NCBI GenBank assembly: GCA_947179485.1 | Contig: OX359249.1 | Coordinates: 39,728,250-39,792,249, forward strand | Origin: Allacma fusca | Lineage: Eukaryota > Arthropoda > Collembola > Symphypleona > Sminthuridae | Reading direction: 5' to 3' | Length of the DNA: 64,000 nt | Shown: positions 1 to 14,320 of the stretch, piece after piece | Layout: each line of letters starts with the position of its first letter | How positions within the stretch are numbered: the first letter of the stretch is position 1 | The notes under the pieces: generated by a model | Databases searched by the model: none | What the model was told of the DNA's origin: nothing | What the model saw: only the letters and a program-made list of their open reading frames with translations | Translations under genes and position numbers: made by a program

Positions 1-374
1 ATGATTCACAAAATTTTATACAAAACAGTATTTTCAAACACCGATTTTAAACATATTTTCAGATTGTTAGCAAATTGTAAGATTATTAGTGCTAATTCAG
101 AAACCATTTGTATGTAAAAACAAATGTTATTGAAAAAACATTTTGTTTGTTTTACCCTGAATTTCAAAGTTTAAAAACTTTCGTGTTACTATTAAGATTG
201 TTTACATGGTTCTTTAGAAGGGTGTATAAATGCCCATCCTAAGTTCTTGCAAAACTCTACTACTGACAAACTACTGGCGTGTTGTTCTACATAAATATAC
301 GAAAAGATTTCCTGTAGAAATAGTTAGTACTACTTTGGAATCTTGTATTTATTGAAAGGTAACACGTTTAAATA

Positions 375-584
375 TTGTATAACCAGTTATTCATATTGGA
401 CATGTATGAGGCCGGCTATTGCGGGCCAATTATTGTTAGAAATTTTCCTTCGCGTTTCGCGCACAGATCGAAATTTGATATCTACAAAATTAGTGATAGC
501 ACAGTAATATATTTCAAACAAGATGCGTACCTGTTGTGTGACCACATCAAATTCGTAAACTGTATTGTGGAAGTCAATTTTTAA
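375..584 (+). other. Possible orphan terminal exon, unrecognised
   Basis: An open frame of 69 codons ends in TAA at 582-584 and is preceded by a plausible acceptor (AACCAG just before 386). It has a CpG-rich patch (around 450-475) unlike the AT-rich DNA around it, which suggests coding sequence. The predicted peptide contains a CGP motif and two further cysteines near its end. I do not recognise the family, and any upstream exons would lie before the window. The opposite strand is also open here (590-387), so even the strand is uncertain. Confidence 0.2.
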
Positions 585-1224
585 TGTCATGCCACATACA
601 TATGTTAGGAACGTACATATTCATATGTAGATGTTATTATGTGGAATGTAATTCTAGAAAAGTACCTTGCTGTAAAAACAATTACGTACGTATGTAATAA
701 AATGGTAAATCTATAGAAGGACAATTGTTACAAACATAATTGCATGTCTAGCCAAACTCTCGAACATATTGTTATTGTTTTATCTGTGTCATCAGTGCAT
801 GAATTAATTTCAAGTTTTGATTCTTCATGGTTCCAATGAACCGTTGTAAATTTTTGGAAGTATGACGTACTGTCAAATAAATTGTTTCTCAAGTTGACAT
901 TAATTTTTACGCTCATGGTTTTGTAAGCATTTAGATGTAATCTTCTAATTATTGCAGCACGATTCATTCATGCACTTTAACATGTATTTCTTCAAGTATT
1001 TGAAGAGACCACACGATTATGCAAAAGTTATTTTATTTTATTTTTCAATTGAGAAACTAATGGCCTTACATTAATTCGAAGAATATTTAGCATCCGTAAT
1101 AATGTTTTTATTGATAAAAATCCCAACCATATTACTACTCCTTCGAAATTATAACTATTAATTCTTTTTCACCGCAATATTTGGCTAATCCTATTGACCC
1201 AATTGTCATTGAGCATACGGAGTT

Positions 1225-1503
1225 CAGGGTGACCATACGGCCTGTATTTAAAAGGACAGTACTTTATTTTAGTCCTTTTTACTTTGACAATAATTGGGAT
1301 TGGGAAAAACTACAGGACAAGTGCTTCATTTTGGTGAACGTGCTTTGCATTTTGGTAACAACCAATTTTAGAATAACCCAAGATGTTATGCCTATAAAAG
1401 CTCAGCTGTTGATCAGACACCGAATCAATCGTATGTGCATTGGGACATTTTTAAGATTCCCCGAAAAACAAATGTAAAGAAGTTTTTGCTACAGGTCGCC
1501 CTA
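1225..1503. mobile_element. Short non-autonomous hAT-like remnant
   Basis: The segment begins CAGGGTGACC and ends in the reverse complement of TAGGGCGACC, so it has imperfect 10-bp inverted ends of the CAGGG type seen in hAT elements. The interior repeats the word GGACA several times. No convincing 8-bp target duplication flanks it, so the copy is either old or misdelimited. A 98-codon open frame across it is probably fortuitous. Confidence 0.4.
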
Positions 1504-3231
1504 ATAAGCGCGTTTGGAGTTTTTAATTTAAAAAAAGGAAAGTAAGTATTTTTAAAAAATCTGGAGGAAAGGTGTGATGAAATTGTGGACTTGAATATTA
1601 TATGCATATAGGCCACTAGAGAGTGGACGACGGAGTCCAACTCTGTATGTAAATATGCAATTCGATATTGATCGACATTTTTTGGAGAGTTTTAACATTG
1701 CATAATCCATCTAGACCCTCCCCTGTCCATATCAGAAATACACCTATCAGAAATTCTACGCAATCTAAACCGTACGTGCCATCGGTGAATTGACACATAT
1801 TGTTCTAAAATTTCCAACTGTAGAATGCTAAAATGTTCCCAAAAGTTTCTAAGTTTTGCAAATTTTCAAAACTTCCTTACCTCTTAAATGTATTGCCAGT
1901 GGTAGTAAATATTTTTTCAAATGTTAAAAGAGACGTTTACATATTTTAAAAATCGTTTTTCTAATAAATGTACAACGAAATCCCCGGGTCCGGTTTAATT
2001 CTTTTGAAACAAAATGCATCAATTTTATCAAGAAACTTGGTTTCCTTCCAGCCCTATTATTTGAATCCCCGTAGCCGGAAAATAACTAAGTTTTAAAGCG
2101 GCATAGGTACCTACACATAAATGTACATTGCCGTAAAAATACAATTTTTGTTTAATCTACTGAAATCGAATTTTTACTCCGTATGTTAAAAGGTATTTTG
2201 ATTAGAATCATGTGGTCATTACAGCTTTCATCACAGTTTTCCGTTATATATGTAGATACATATATGTATCTATATATTTAAAAAAAACTATAAACTTCAA
2301 CAAAACTCTTTTTACAAATAGTTTTTATCCTAATGATTATAGTAGCCAAACGTTTTTTCATTTCTTGCTTCAATAATGGATGCACAGGGTCAGAATCATA
2401 GTACACTCATAGTAACTATATTAACGATATATATTACCCCTTTTGCGACTGATTGCGAGTGCTCAGAAATGTAAATATATTCTCAACTACCCTTAAAATA
2501 GAGTAGTATCCAATGGTACGCATATTTACACATGTAGGTACCTACATACATATGTTCAAGTAAAAGATGCAAGCTCGAAAAGACACTCTAATTGCAAATT
2601 AGTGCAATATTTAATTAGGATTCTAATTGTCTACCTATACGGATTATCACCAGAGGCTACATTAAATTAGTGACATTTACCGTCGTTCTCCCTTGAGCTG
2701 TGTATTAGTTTGAACTTGAAGTGGAGAAACTTTTCATGCATGCATTCACCGTCTATAAATAAACTGCTTTCATGTTAAAATACTGAAAACAATTAGATTT
2801 GAGCATATAGTTGCAAACAGATTGCAGTAGAAATACGGAATTCAACTATATTACATGTTGTCTAAGGTGCTTATCCTTGGGAAATGGAACCATTGATGGC
2901 TGTAAAAAATAATAACTAAGAAAAATATTATTGATGTGTGCTATCTCGTCTGAAAATGATGATGATAATCACCTGCTCGTATATTGTTTGTTAATGGTTT
3001 AAGTTCTAACACTGTAAATTTTCCAGCTACCATTTTGCAGTAGTTGTTACTGTAAAATTTTACGTTTATTATTTTTCCGAGTTAAACTTTTCTTTCCAGC
3101 AAGGTTACTATTACTTTCTCTAGTATGTATGAAAGAAGGAAGAACAATTTTCCATGAGTTTTCCCACACAATACCTATGTTTCACTCTGCACGCTGCTGC
3201 TACTATATTGAGTTACCCCTTCATTTTTCAG

Positions 3232-3325
3232 GTCTCAATTGACCATTCTTCTTATGGAATAGAAATTCGTGAATGCTCACATAGCTTGGAGTTAGAAAAG
3301 TTGAAATTTATATTTAGTCAAGAAA
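3232..3325 (+). other. Possible isolated exon upstream of TMEM181
   Basis: A pyrimidine-rich acceptor (TTTTTCAG before 3232) and a donor (GTATGT at 3326) bracket 94 bases that are open in one frame, coding for about 31 residues with several charged ones. No neighbouring exon with a compatible phase could be found; candidates around 3480-3650 break the frame. It could belong to an unseen gene or be chance. Confidence 0.15.
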
Positions 3326-4158
3326 GTATGTATGTTGTAATAGAAATTGATAAAAGCACTATTTTACTGCACTTAGAGCAAAATCTCATCTGAACCATAA
3401 AAAAGATAAGATCTTTTGGGAATAAACCTGGCACTGGTAATATCGTGCAGAAACATTTGAGAAAGTGTAAATGATACCGCCACGCAAAGTCACGCCCGAC
3501 TTATTGATTTTTCCGACTTTCACCGACTCGAAAATGGCAAGTCTCAAGTAGATGTTTTCTGCTAAGAAAGTATTCTTGTTATGTTGGACTACACCGAACC
3601 TGGACAACAGTATCGTCTAAATATTGGAGTGAAGCAGACATATGTGATAATTACACATCAAACATCAATGTTATTACCCCAGATGTTGATAAATTCAATT
3701 TTTATTGACCCTCGGCTTACTCAAAAAATAAACTCACTACTACCTACGAGTATCAAACAAGTTTCCTTTTGCAATAACAACATACATAGGATATAACTTT
3801 TGCGCTTTTGAAAATTTTATTCCTTAGAAGTCAGTCTTTAATTATACAAGTGAAAATCCTAAAAATTTGCCACATTATAAAATGAAGCCAGGTGAAGGAG
3901 ATGGAAGTAATCTCGGTTACTCTTACTACATGCCTAAAGGGGGTTTGCTTCGACTTAAGTCACTTTGCACTTTTAATTGTTGTGACCTTTTCGGTGTTTT
4001 CAATCGATACTTGGCACCAGCCTATCATCATGATCGCTGTGAAAGGTTTCTCTCTCCTCTGCTAATATTACTCATTTAAAAAAATAATTTCCTCCCTAAA
4101 AATAACCCTTTAAAAATTAATCACTGATTTATTATTGTGTTTTTTAAGGTCTGTTCAA

Positions 4159-6610
4159 ATGAAATTATATACCATGCACAAAAGAGAATTCGTTGTAATT
4201 TTTATGGGATTTTTTGTGGCACTGGGATTAGTAGTTTTCATCGGCCTAGTTGGTAAGAACTTTGACCCTCACTGTTACTACTTCAGTACTCCCCGATGTT
4301 TGCTCTTAATCATTGATGTTATAATATTAATTTCTAGGTCCTCCCATAACGTGGACTTACGAGAGACAAGCTTCACATTTAAATATAACAGATATGGCAG
4401 CTGGGCCGTTTGGACTAAAATCGCCTAGTTTTTCAACGTATCACCAACAAGTTTGGCTGATTACTAAAATAGACACAGCTAAGCGAGATGGTAAGAGGCT
4501 GGAAATTCAAACCAATAATAATTATTAGGGATAGATATATGAATCATAAATTGTAACAATGATGGAAATACTTAAGATGTGAGCAATACGTTTAAATGTG
4601 TTGATGGGAGGTTTGTATTATTGAAACAGATGAAGCTTTTGAAAAAACTTTCATGATGTCTCTCGACCTTTTCGGTATTTCTGAGGGAAGAGTTTTGAAA
4701 CTGTTTGAGCTTCCAACAGAAAGATCGAGACGCCTTAATTGTCCGAATTCTGGAGACTGTCAACCGATAACTCTACTTCATTTGGGCTTCGTCGACTTCC
4801 CTAAATACTTTGTTGCAGTTTCCTTTAGTGGATTAGAGAGCGTTCGCGAGCGCTACAAGATTAAAGATATTCATTTCTTTGTAAATAAAAATATTTAAAA
4901 TTCAGGTAATATTTGGAGCTAATTTGGCAGGATAAAGTAATCTACTATAGGATATTTTTCTACAGTTCAAAACATACAATCCCAGCTTTACTCAAATGGA
5001 AATGTCATTCCGTTTCATCTACGCATCTGCATCCTTCGCCGTCACGGTAGAGCACATTACGTTGAATTTGTTTCAATAATATGATTGCCTTCTGGTGTTC
5101 AGCGACACAAAGAGCACGTCTATGAGAAAGTTCATGTTTTTTTTTCCTTTTCAGTGCTGGTTTATGTACGTATTGAGAAAGTATCTTATGTCTGATTGGT
5201 CTATTGAACAAAAATGGATGGCGATTCTGCTACCACTGCTCTTTTTGTATAACAGTGAGTACCTCATCTTAAATAGTATTTTTATTCAATATCCAAGTTT
5301 TGTCGTGTACATTACAGTTGACGTATTTATTAACTGAACTTGATGACTGAACTTTTAGATCCCGCCTTTCCTCTGATGTTTCTCATTAATTCCACTTTTC
5401 CTGGAATGATGGATGCTATTTTCCAAGTTACTTTTCTGTCCGCTTTATTTTTATTCTGGCTCTCCATCTACCACGGCTTACGTCAAGTAAGAATATATTT
5501 GTTGACGTTGCTATTTGGCATACCTATTTACATCTGAAGTGACTGATACCGTCAACCTTGAATGTATTTTAGGTGGAAAGACGATTTCTTACTTTCTATT
5601 TACCCAAGCTAGTACTCGTTGGATCTCTGTGGCTCTCTGCAATAATACTTGCATCATGGCAGAAACTTAACACAACCCGTGATCCAACTTACAGCTACAT
5701 TCTGGATGCTACTAAGTTTAATGTAACTTTGATTGATGATATTCAGAATGTTCTCGTTGACTCTTTTGATCTACATTTCAGCGGAAGTTTGCATAAGTTC
5801 CTTCCCAAGGAGTGTATACATGTGACTATATTTTTTTTTCAGAACTTGAAAAACTTTTTCCTTGTATGTGGAGCGACTTACTTCCTGTACTTAGTCTACC
5901 TCATTTTAAAAGCCTACAGTGATCTCCGCTCTATGCCGTATTTTGGTACTTTTCTTTTACGGAATAATTTATGCGCACCTCTATTATAATGAATGCCTTC
6001 AAATTCAGCTTATGAGTATTCGTGCCTATGAATAATTCACAAAGCTAAATTATAATCGGTTTATTTTTGCAGACTTAAGACTCAAATTTTTAACGGGATT
6101 AATGCTAATCGTCCTCAAAGTGAGTATGTTGGTGACATATTTCCGGTTCGGAATGGATGTACTGGAGGATCATTTTGTGGCTGATCTGTCAACCAAATAC
6201 ACGTCCTCCGCTGAATTCATGTCATTTTATGGCCTCCTCAACTTTTACGTGTTTACTATGGTGTTTGTGTACTCTCCTTCCTCCTCTGCGACCCTCAATA
6301 ATTCGTGTATGCGTGCATTTTTAAAGTTTCTCAGAAGTCAAAAAGATTTCAATTCTCAAATATACATATGAACACGTGTGTCAAATTTCGATATAAATTT
6401 AATGTAGGGTAGGAAATAATATACATTGTTTTTAAAATCATAGCATTGACAATCACTAAGGACAATCCGAGCTTTTCCATGGTCAACGACAGCGATGAAG
6501 ACGTAATTTATGGCTCGGATGACGAGGATGAGACAAAAGCGCCATTGAACAATAATTCCCGTTGCAGGTCAACTCCTATTCCAGCTCATCAGGGTGATGA
6601 CAGCGACTGA
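4159..6610 (+). CDS. TMEM181: TMEM181 homologue, GOLD-type seven-transmembrane protein
   Basis: Ten coding exons join in frame: 4159-4252, 4338-4490, 4630-4880, 4966-5046, 5155-5254, 5359-5486, 5573-5722, 5843-5945, 6073-6306 and 6444-6610, giving 486 aa. All introns are short (85-139 bp) with GT-AG ends. The product resembles vertebrate TMEM181 along its length. It has one hydrophobic segment near residues 12-31, an extracytoplasmic region with a C-x-N-S-G-D-C loop, then a seven-helix core with family signatures such as WSIEQKWM, LTFYLPK and FYGLLNFY. An acidic tail (NDSDEDVIYGSDDEDE) closes it. The family consists of membrane proteins of poorly known function; human TMEM181 is linked to sensitivity to a bacterial genotoxin. 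The first exon has an acceptor at 4148, so upstream exons exist. A short ATG exon at 3882-3891 with a good donor would shift the frame, so I start at the internal ATG at 4159. The donor at 6306 was chosen for frame. Confidence 0.93.
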
Positions 6611-9600
6611 ATGAATCCGTAGAATTATCTCTTTGAATTTTAATAAGAAGGCATGGAGAAATTATTTAAGTAGAGTGTAAGTAATCTATTCCGTCGTGTC
6701 ATAATTGTCAGTATACTTCAATGTGGGTCTCTAGTTGTAAGTATGTACTGTACGTGCAGGTTAAGTATACAAGGAAATATTTACAGAGTTTTACGCTTCA
6801 AGCGGTTTACACTGAAATTCTATTACATTTAGTATTTACATATATGAGTATACTATTCTAAAATATTTATGACTGATTGTTATAACGAACTGCTTTTACT
6901 TTTGAATTTTAGTACAAATTTTAACATTTATTTATTCATTTAATTTATGCATTTCAAATTTCTACTTGGACTGTTCTACATAGCCAATGGATGTTCGTCA
7001 TGTCACTTTAGTCTTTCCATTCTCATTCATTCCATTGATGATATTTGAATTGTTTCTTATGTATATACATACATATATAAGTTTTCAGAATGTAGATGTG
7101 CATTTATGCAATCGAAAAAAAACTTGGGAAATTTGAAATTAAAGCCAAATTATTTCTTCCTACTCCACTCTTGTGCGACTGGATACATGACTAAATTTGC
7201 TAGAATACTTTCTTTTATGAATGGGACTGAATTTCTAAACTACGCATATAATATCAAGCACTAATGCGAAATCTGAGACATGACATGGACACTCTGTGGC
7301 AATCAATGACCAAATTAAGCCTGTATTGTGTCTAGTGTAAACAGAGTAGTAAATATTTGGTTATTCAACCCGTAATCAACTTTCCACATTTTCGTCTCAC
7401 CTTGGCTCACGCAGTGACATTAACAATAAAAATCTAGGCTTAAAGAGAACGTAACCACAATGTTCCGTCACGATTAATTCCTACTTGATTTACGGAAACC
7501 ACAAAGTAGCACCAAAGCCCCAGGAAGCTAAAAAATGAGAGCTTGCCTGAAATAATCTTAATTGTAGACAGTACAGGAGCACCTGCATTAAATTTAAACT
7601 GTAATTATTATGTATCACTGACAACCATTGGGCCATCATGCGATGAAGAACGTGATAATGAAATGGTATAGGTAAACAAAGCCTTGAACGAGCTGTATGA
7701 AACCTGTTCCCTCAGCACATGGTTGTGAAACTTTTGCCTTGTTTATTAATTCTGAAAATGTGTATGCAGTATGCACGTTAGGGTAAAAGTAATTACGTTC
7801 GCAACAAGCTATCTGACGACTGTAACAAGAACACTGAAATAGTCCTTGCAAGAGTATCAAGCTGTTCCCACAATAATTTATTATGTGAACTCCATCGTCA
7901 ACTGTGTGATTGGGGTTCTCTGAAACTGCAGTAATTAATCTACTAATTATGTTGTTTCAAACGTATGAACTACAGAGCAGTAGGCTAGACGTCAGCAGGA
8001 TCTAATGAAGTTAGAAGCTATTATTATCTAAAAAGCAATCAGATATGTCTATGAAGTAATTGTCCTTCTCCCATAACGTCTAGTTAGACAAGGACAAGGC
8101 CAGCTAATCTTTCTCATCACCTATCTTACTTTTAAGCTTTACTTCCTTGTCAAGGGGGGCATTTTGTTTTATTGATAATCCGATTTTTACGTTTCCCAGA
8201 AATTTTGCCATTCCCACGAATGAAGCTGTCGTAGCTGGAATTATTATAAAGGTTGTTTACTATACAGAATCGTAATTATTCCACTATCGATACAGACAGC
8301 GAGGAAGCATAGTTTTTCCAGAATTTAAGCAATGATGTTTTATGACATTATGACTTTGAATTGCAAAATACGTAACCAATGGCAGCGCAACCTCCACGCT
8401 TTAATAATAAAATTATTGATGAGAAATGATTAGGTTTTATTTAATTTAAAATGCACGCACAAAAGTGCGGACTTAATAATAAATTGAACAGGAAAATGTA
8501 AATCGTCACGAGTACATTTATTCAGTAATGATTAAAAAAGCACAATCAACCAGTTGCAAAACAGTGACAAGTACTTCTCATTGAAATAAGTTACATAAAA
8601 AATACAAAATGATTAATTTTCTGCTAATCAATATTTCCCAGTTATAAAGAACAAACTGTGTAATAACTAAACCCAGTTACATTATTATTGAAGTTCACCG
8701 CTGGGCTTTTCATAATTTAAAACTTATTATTTCCTTAACGCGACATTGAGGACAGGATCTATGTATTTTGAGCATACACTACATGCGGGATGTGATAATG
8801 ACATAAAATGCTCATGCTGCTAATAGCTAATTGCCCTCGTTAAAAACAATGAATTTTTTTTATACTGCGAGCAAAAAAGGCTCGACCACATTATGTTTTA
8901 GACCAAAAGGGAATAGTACATAATTCGTAATTAGAGAAGACAAGTTCACCCTCTCCTACACAAGAAAGGCCTTGTGACAACGAAATCAGCCACTTCTATC
9001 GTATGCTGAAATCTGATACACCAAGAAAACGTTTGTACCCAGGACTTGTGTGACAGCAATGCTGCAAATAATTATTATTAGTAGCAAATGACATTTACTA
9101 AAAATAATTATTATCAAATAACAATCATGTTTGACTAATATTCGAAATCAGCAACTAGTATGGAGTTGACCACGTCATAAATACAAATTCTTTGGAAGTT
9201 TCAGAAGAAGGAACCGGAGTGAATGGTAATACTGTCAATTCAATTCCGTATGATCTCACTCTTCATACAGTGAATACATTATATGTATAAGTGAAGTACG
9301 TTATACATATATATCTTAACGCAGCAGTCGTTACATCACTCCATATGTTGTGGCTGAATTCGGAAATCAAATAAATGGATAGCATTGAAACTGATCTCTT
9401 CACAAGAGCAGTTCAATCCTTATCATATTCTTGTTTTATGCTTAATATAATAATTTCCCCAACGACATCCTCACATAAAAAGTGATTATGTACACACAGA
9501 AAATTATTACTCACATCCGTTGAAAGTTACTCGCCGCGTTATTGCAATTCACATTACACATTTCATGTTAAATCTACTATGATTATTATTAATACGAATT

Positions 9601-11680
9601 ATACTTATCTAAATGACCGTAAAGTTCACGTCGATATTTCGCGCTCAATAATAAATTACAGACTTAAAAAGTACATAATTACAATATTAACACACTCATA
9701 GGGACATGTAAACATGTAATTAAACATGAGACCGAAATAGATTCGTTGGATTCTACATCATTACATGTAAAATGTTTCCTTGTTTTGAATTCTTGTGCCG
9801 ATTCAATTTTAGCTTCATCCATCAGGATCTATAGTCCACAAAAAAGTCCGCCGCTTTATTGTATCTGTGGAAGAGAGTACAGCGCTTTCGAGTGACTCAG
9901 CTTTGCTGATGGAACATTATTGGTACAACAGAAGTCAAACACTGTATGAACGGTGCTGACTATATAATTTAAACTGTTACCATTACAAGTATTGAAGAAT
10001 AATTTCATAACCAGACCAAAGTACATGCAATTAAAATATTTGTCCTAAAACCCTCCATGGCCCTGCCTTGTGGCTAATCCTTCAATTTATAAGTCGCCTA
10101 GTTAACTACAAATTTTCACTTTTTAACTACAGATTCACGCTCTGTACGTATATAATCATCAGTAAAAACATTTTGGGTAATAACTATAGAAATGATACTG
10201 TATATTCACGTTATGTATTACAATCGAATTATAATTTCGCTGCTAAGACGAACCTTATTGATAATATTTGCGTATCATCCACACAATCCAGTTCAAAGTT
10301 TTTTACTTATCAAAAGTTTCCCTTATTGCTAAATTTAAAATAGGGTCCATGCAATTATTACTAGTCGACAGCCATCGCTATAGTTCGCTCTTTCCGTACC
10401 TCTATATGTATACGTAACAAATACCTGTTTCACGAAAAAACATCACAAAACAATAAAAACAAAGGGAAAACCAAAAAACGGACAAAACACGAGCTGCTCA
10501 TTCCCTTTGTACAAATATAGTCATGACGATAATGAAAATAATCAAAAATTAAGCATAATAATTACTGTTACATACATTAGCTCTGAAAAAATATGTACAA
10601 TTACTTAAAGTTGAGTAACTCACGTTCAAACAAATGCTTTGTTGGCTATTAACTTGAAAGTCTTTGAAAAAATCACGACATACCATTCTTTCTAATCTTA
10701 GATGTAACTATGCCCTTTCTTCATACAACATCTCCATTTTGTTATCCAACTCCAAATCATAGTGCATCTCGGGTTATAACAATAGACGTTATAGCTGATC
10801 TGGAATAGCTCTCTTATCTGTCTTGCTCTACCTTTTCGAAGTTCTGAATTGGTGACACATGCAATAACAACCTTGCTGTGATAATAATTTCAACAGTACT
10901 GTTACGCTCATGATTAATGAAAGTGTTAAGTGCTTTTATCACAAGTTACGCGATTTCAGATTGGAAAAGAAGGAAGTTCGAAGATATAACTAAAACCGGC
11001 ATAAGAAAAACGCACATATCAATCTCATAAACCCAGTTTTAAGGCATAAATCCTCTGTTTACAATGAATTTTATAATGATACTCATATATTAACATTACA
11101 ATGGAAAAGTTTAGAAAATTGCTGTATAGAAGTATAAATTTCGTTTTACAATTTTTGGCAACTGATTACGGCATCTCACCATGCATTCATCAACAAAATA
11201 CTCTTTTTGTATGTATAAATATGTATATCAAAGGTCTCAAATCAATCAGTTATTTCTGCTGACGGGATTTTTCACAGCAAAGGATTCGTAAAAAACTGAA
11301 ATTTTAACTAACCTTAAAGTAAATCTTAGGTTGTACACAGTCACAGATAAATTCAACAGTAAACTAAAGTCAACGCAACATCATTCAGCGCAAGAAGAGT
11401 AGCGTAAGACCTGGAGGATCACTGTTGACTTAAAAATCCGCACTATTAATCAGAGCTACAGACTTACGTATTAGGCTACGATCAGAACACGATAAGACTA
11501 CTTCTCCAAGTTATATAAAGGATTTTGCGGAGTTTCACCTATAAAATTACTTATTCTCATGAGCCTGTATGAATATCACACACTGTTCGTTAAATTACTG
11601 GTTAAAATACAACAACAATACAAATATGGTTTTTTCGCTTTTCGGCATTGATTTACAAGGAACATTGACAATGGATAGCT
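6611..11680. other. Intergenic DNA between TMEM181 and ZnT1
   Basis: This is 5 kb of AT-rich sequence between two convergent genes. The near part probably holds the TMEM181 3' UTR; an AATAAA lies at 7425-7430, about 0.8 kb after the stop. The end next to 11680 should hold the zinc transporter 3' UTR. Scattered open frames of 65-90 codons (for example 7860-7636 on the minus strand) show no family signature. I see no RNA gene or delimitable transposon here. Confidence 0.6.
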
Positions 11681-14320
11681 TTAAGGGTTTGAACGTGGAC
11701 CATGTGAATGGTGATGGTGTGCTGACAAATCAGAATCTTGTTGAGGTCCGCAGCATGTATTAGCAGCACACTTATTGTTCGACTCATAAGGACAAACCAA
11801 GTAGCAGTTCTGATTATTCTCGTCCGTAGAGTCAATCACATATTGTTGCTGCATTTAAAATATAAAACTACAGTATTTACAACGTTCAAATTCACCCAAG
11901 GTATCTTTGATCATTTCACAACATGCAGTAATTGTACATGGAAGTAACAAATTTACGAGGCATAATCAAGCAACCTAACTTACCTCAACGAATTCAGGTT
12001 GAATGGTTGTGGAGTGAATTCCTTCATTATGAAAGAACTCTTTAACTTTTTCGGCAATTTTCATATAGTCAGCGAGATTTCGACATCTAAGAAATTCAGA
12101 ACAAAAAATTGATTTTTGCTACATACGAGACATTTAAAGTGTTCCCATTCCTGCACGTAGAGTACTTGAATGGTGAACAAGTTATCACATAGATAAGGAC
12201 AAGATTACAACGGTTGACTAAATAGTAACCTGATCCAGCCAAAAATTCAACACTGATAGTTTCGACATACGAAAGAAATAATTACTAAACTGAAGGAATG
12301 TAAGATTAATTTCATTGTAAGTCAATATCCAGTACCGTATATGTGCAGACGCTATGATACGATCCCCTGCCAACTGCCATATGTGGAATTCGTGAACAGC
12401 TATAACTCCATCTACTTGAGTAAGCAATTTTTGTTGCAGTTCGTCGATCTACGGAACCATAAAAAATCTGACTCTAACGTCCATTCACCACATGATTGAT
12501 TCGATTAACACTTTGCCAACTCTTGAATACACGGCCAAGAAAATAAAGAAGGCTATAAAATTTTAAGCATTAAGTAACCTGTATGTGTGTTGGGACCGTC
12601 TGCAGAAGAATTAGAGCCGATTCCTGAACTGCAAAAACAGATTTAAAAAAAAATCAAATTGCAGCACCGATAAAAAATTCTTCTTTTAAATCGATTTGTT
12701 TACTTCATTTTATAGCCTAATATACTCTATGAGTTTCAAAGCGCGAGTACAAAAACTTAATAAACATGCATCCGGAAGTTACACAAAGACTTACGCAAAG
12801 GCCATACAGAGTTGAGGATCAGAACAGTCATAAGACAACTTAAGGCTGGATCAACATAAACACGACCTTCCCAATCGGTAAACCAAATGACCAGAGCTGA
12901 AACAATTACAATAACGGAACCCAGAGCGTCTGCGAGAAGGTGAAGAAAAACGCCCCGCATGTTCATCTAATAGGAAATCGAATCATCCATTTAATAATTT
13001 TCCAAAAAACGAGCTGACATTTTCCCATCAGGTGAAAATCACAAAGCTCACTTGAGATGCTCCATGACTATGGCCCCCATGAAGATGAACTGAATTATGT
13101 GAGCCTGAATATGAATTTGCTCGCGGAATTTGAGGAGGTGCATTATCCGGTGACGTCACACGCTCGTCATTTTCATTGTCATCTGTTGCAACCATCCGCG
13201 TAAGCCGACTTTGATGCTTAATTGTATGACTGTGTCCATGGGTATGACCACCACCTCCATGTGAGTCTATTTAAAGAACCAAGCTCAATTAAAAATCTAA
13301 AGAAGAATAATCCAGCGCATTTGCTGTAGACATATTATGTCATACACGATAATTCCCTAATCATAAATTATGTTCTGATAGTATGTAAACAAAATTTTAC
13401 GTCTGAAGAGGCAAAGTCCAACCACGTTGACCAAGAGGCCCAACACTCCTACTATCACAATCAGCTGAGGATTATGGATTTCTTCCGGGTGGATGAACCT
13501 ACAAAAGAAACATAAAATCACACATTTGCATGTTACTACCTAATTTAAGACTTTCACAGGAAGGTATAAAACACGGGTGCAGTACAGGAACACGCGACTG
13601 GGGCTCTATTATAGTCCACAAGGGCTACAAAACTCCAGAGAAAACTTCTCTCCACAACTTTCTCTATCACAAGCTCCGACCTCAACCTCATGCAATCCTA
13701 CTAGTATTTCAATAATCAATAGATACGTCCGGAAAATACTCCATCAAAAATACGGGAAAATTACCGTTTTATAGATTCTACAAGGATGGAAAAACAGAGA
13801 GCAACTAGGAACACAGCGTTTACCAAGGCTCCCAAAACTTCCGCACGAGCCCATCCAAATGTGTTCTTTGACCATTTCTTAGGAGACATCTAAAAGTGAC
13901 AATTCATATATTATTTTTTTATTTCACTCAACATACAAGCAGCTACATGTTCCAACTTAAGTCACCCATCCTCATGTAAACAATTTGGACGGAGACAGAA
14001 TACCAAGCAGGTTGAGCACATCCATCCCTCAAACCTCTCAAGTGTGTGCAACCACGTACAAGACGCATTGGAACATTGGAAGATGTAAGAAGTAAACAAG
14101 ACGAAAACATGATCCTTCAATTAAAATCTCTTTTCATGATTACCTTGACGGATATAAAGGCAACTACAAGGGCGGCAACATCGCTCAGCATGTGAAAGCT
14201 ATCTGCCACCAGTGCCATGGAACTTGTCAAATAACCGACAATAATCTCCACCAAGAAAAATCCAAATGTCAAAGTGAACATGGCCACAAGCCTATGCTTA
14301 TTACCCGAGTGGCTCGTCAT
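11681..14320 (-). CDS. SLC30A1: ZnT1-type zinc exporter (SLC30 / cation diffusion facilitator)
   Basis: Nine coding exons in transcription order, 14320-14144, 13889-13765, 13498-13401, 13266-13052, 12966-12795, 12628-12579, 12448-12336, 12086-11984 and 11848-11681, splice in phase to 406 aa. The protein moves Zn2+ out of the cytosol in exchange for protons. Two HxxxD zinc sites are visible, H43-D47 in helix 2 and H214-D218 in helix 5. A histidine-rich cytoplasmic loop (residues 134-205) is confined almost wholly to one exon. The C-terminal domain carries the family hallmark VHEFHIWQLAG. The last exon encodes a cysteine-rich tail with a CC pair and a final HHHHSHG run. Residues and length fit the plasma-membrane ZnT1/ZnT10 branch (fly ZnT63C) better than vesicular ZnTs. 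The ATG at 14320 is followed at once by the conserved helix 1, so this start is well supported. The gene is head to head with IMMP1L. Confidence 0.95.

Noticed and set aside
3882-3891. ATG exon with a good donor (CAG then GTGAAG) as the first TMEM181 coding exon
   Set aside because: Joining it to the acceptor at 4148 gives a stop within five codons; it can only be non-coding 5' UTR unless another exon intervenes.
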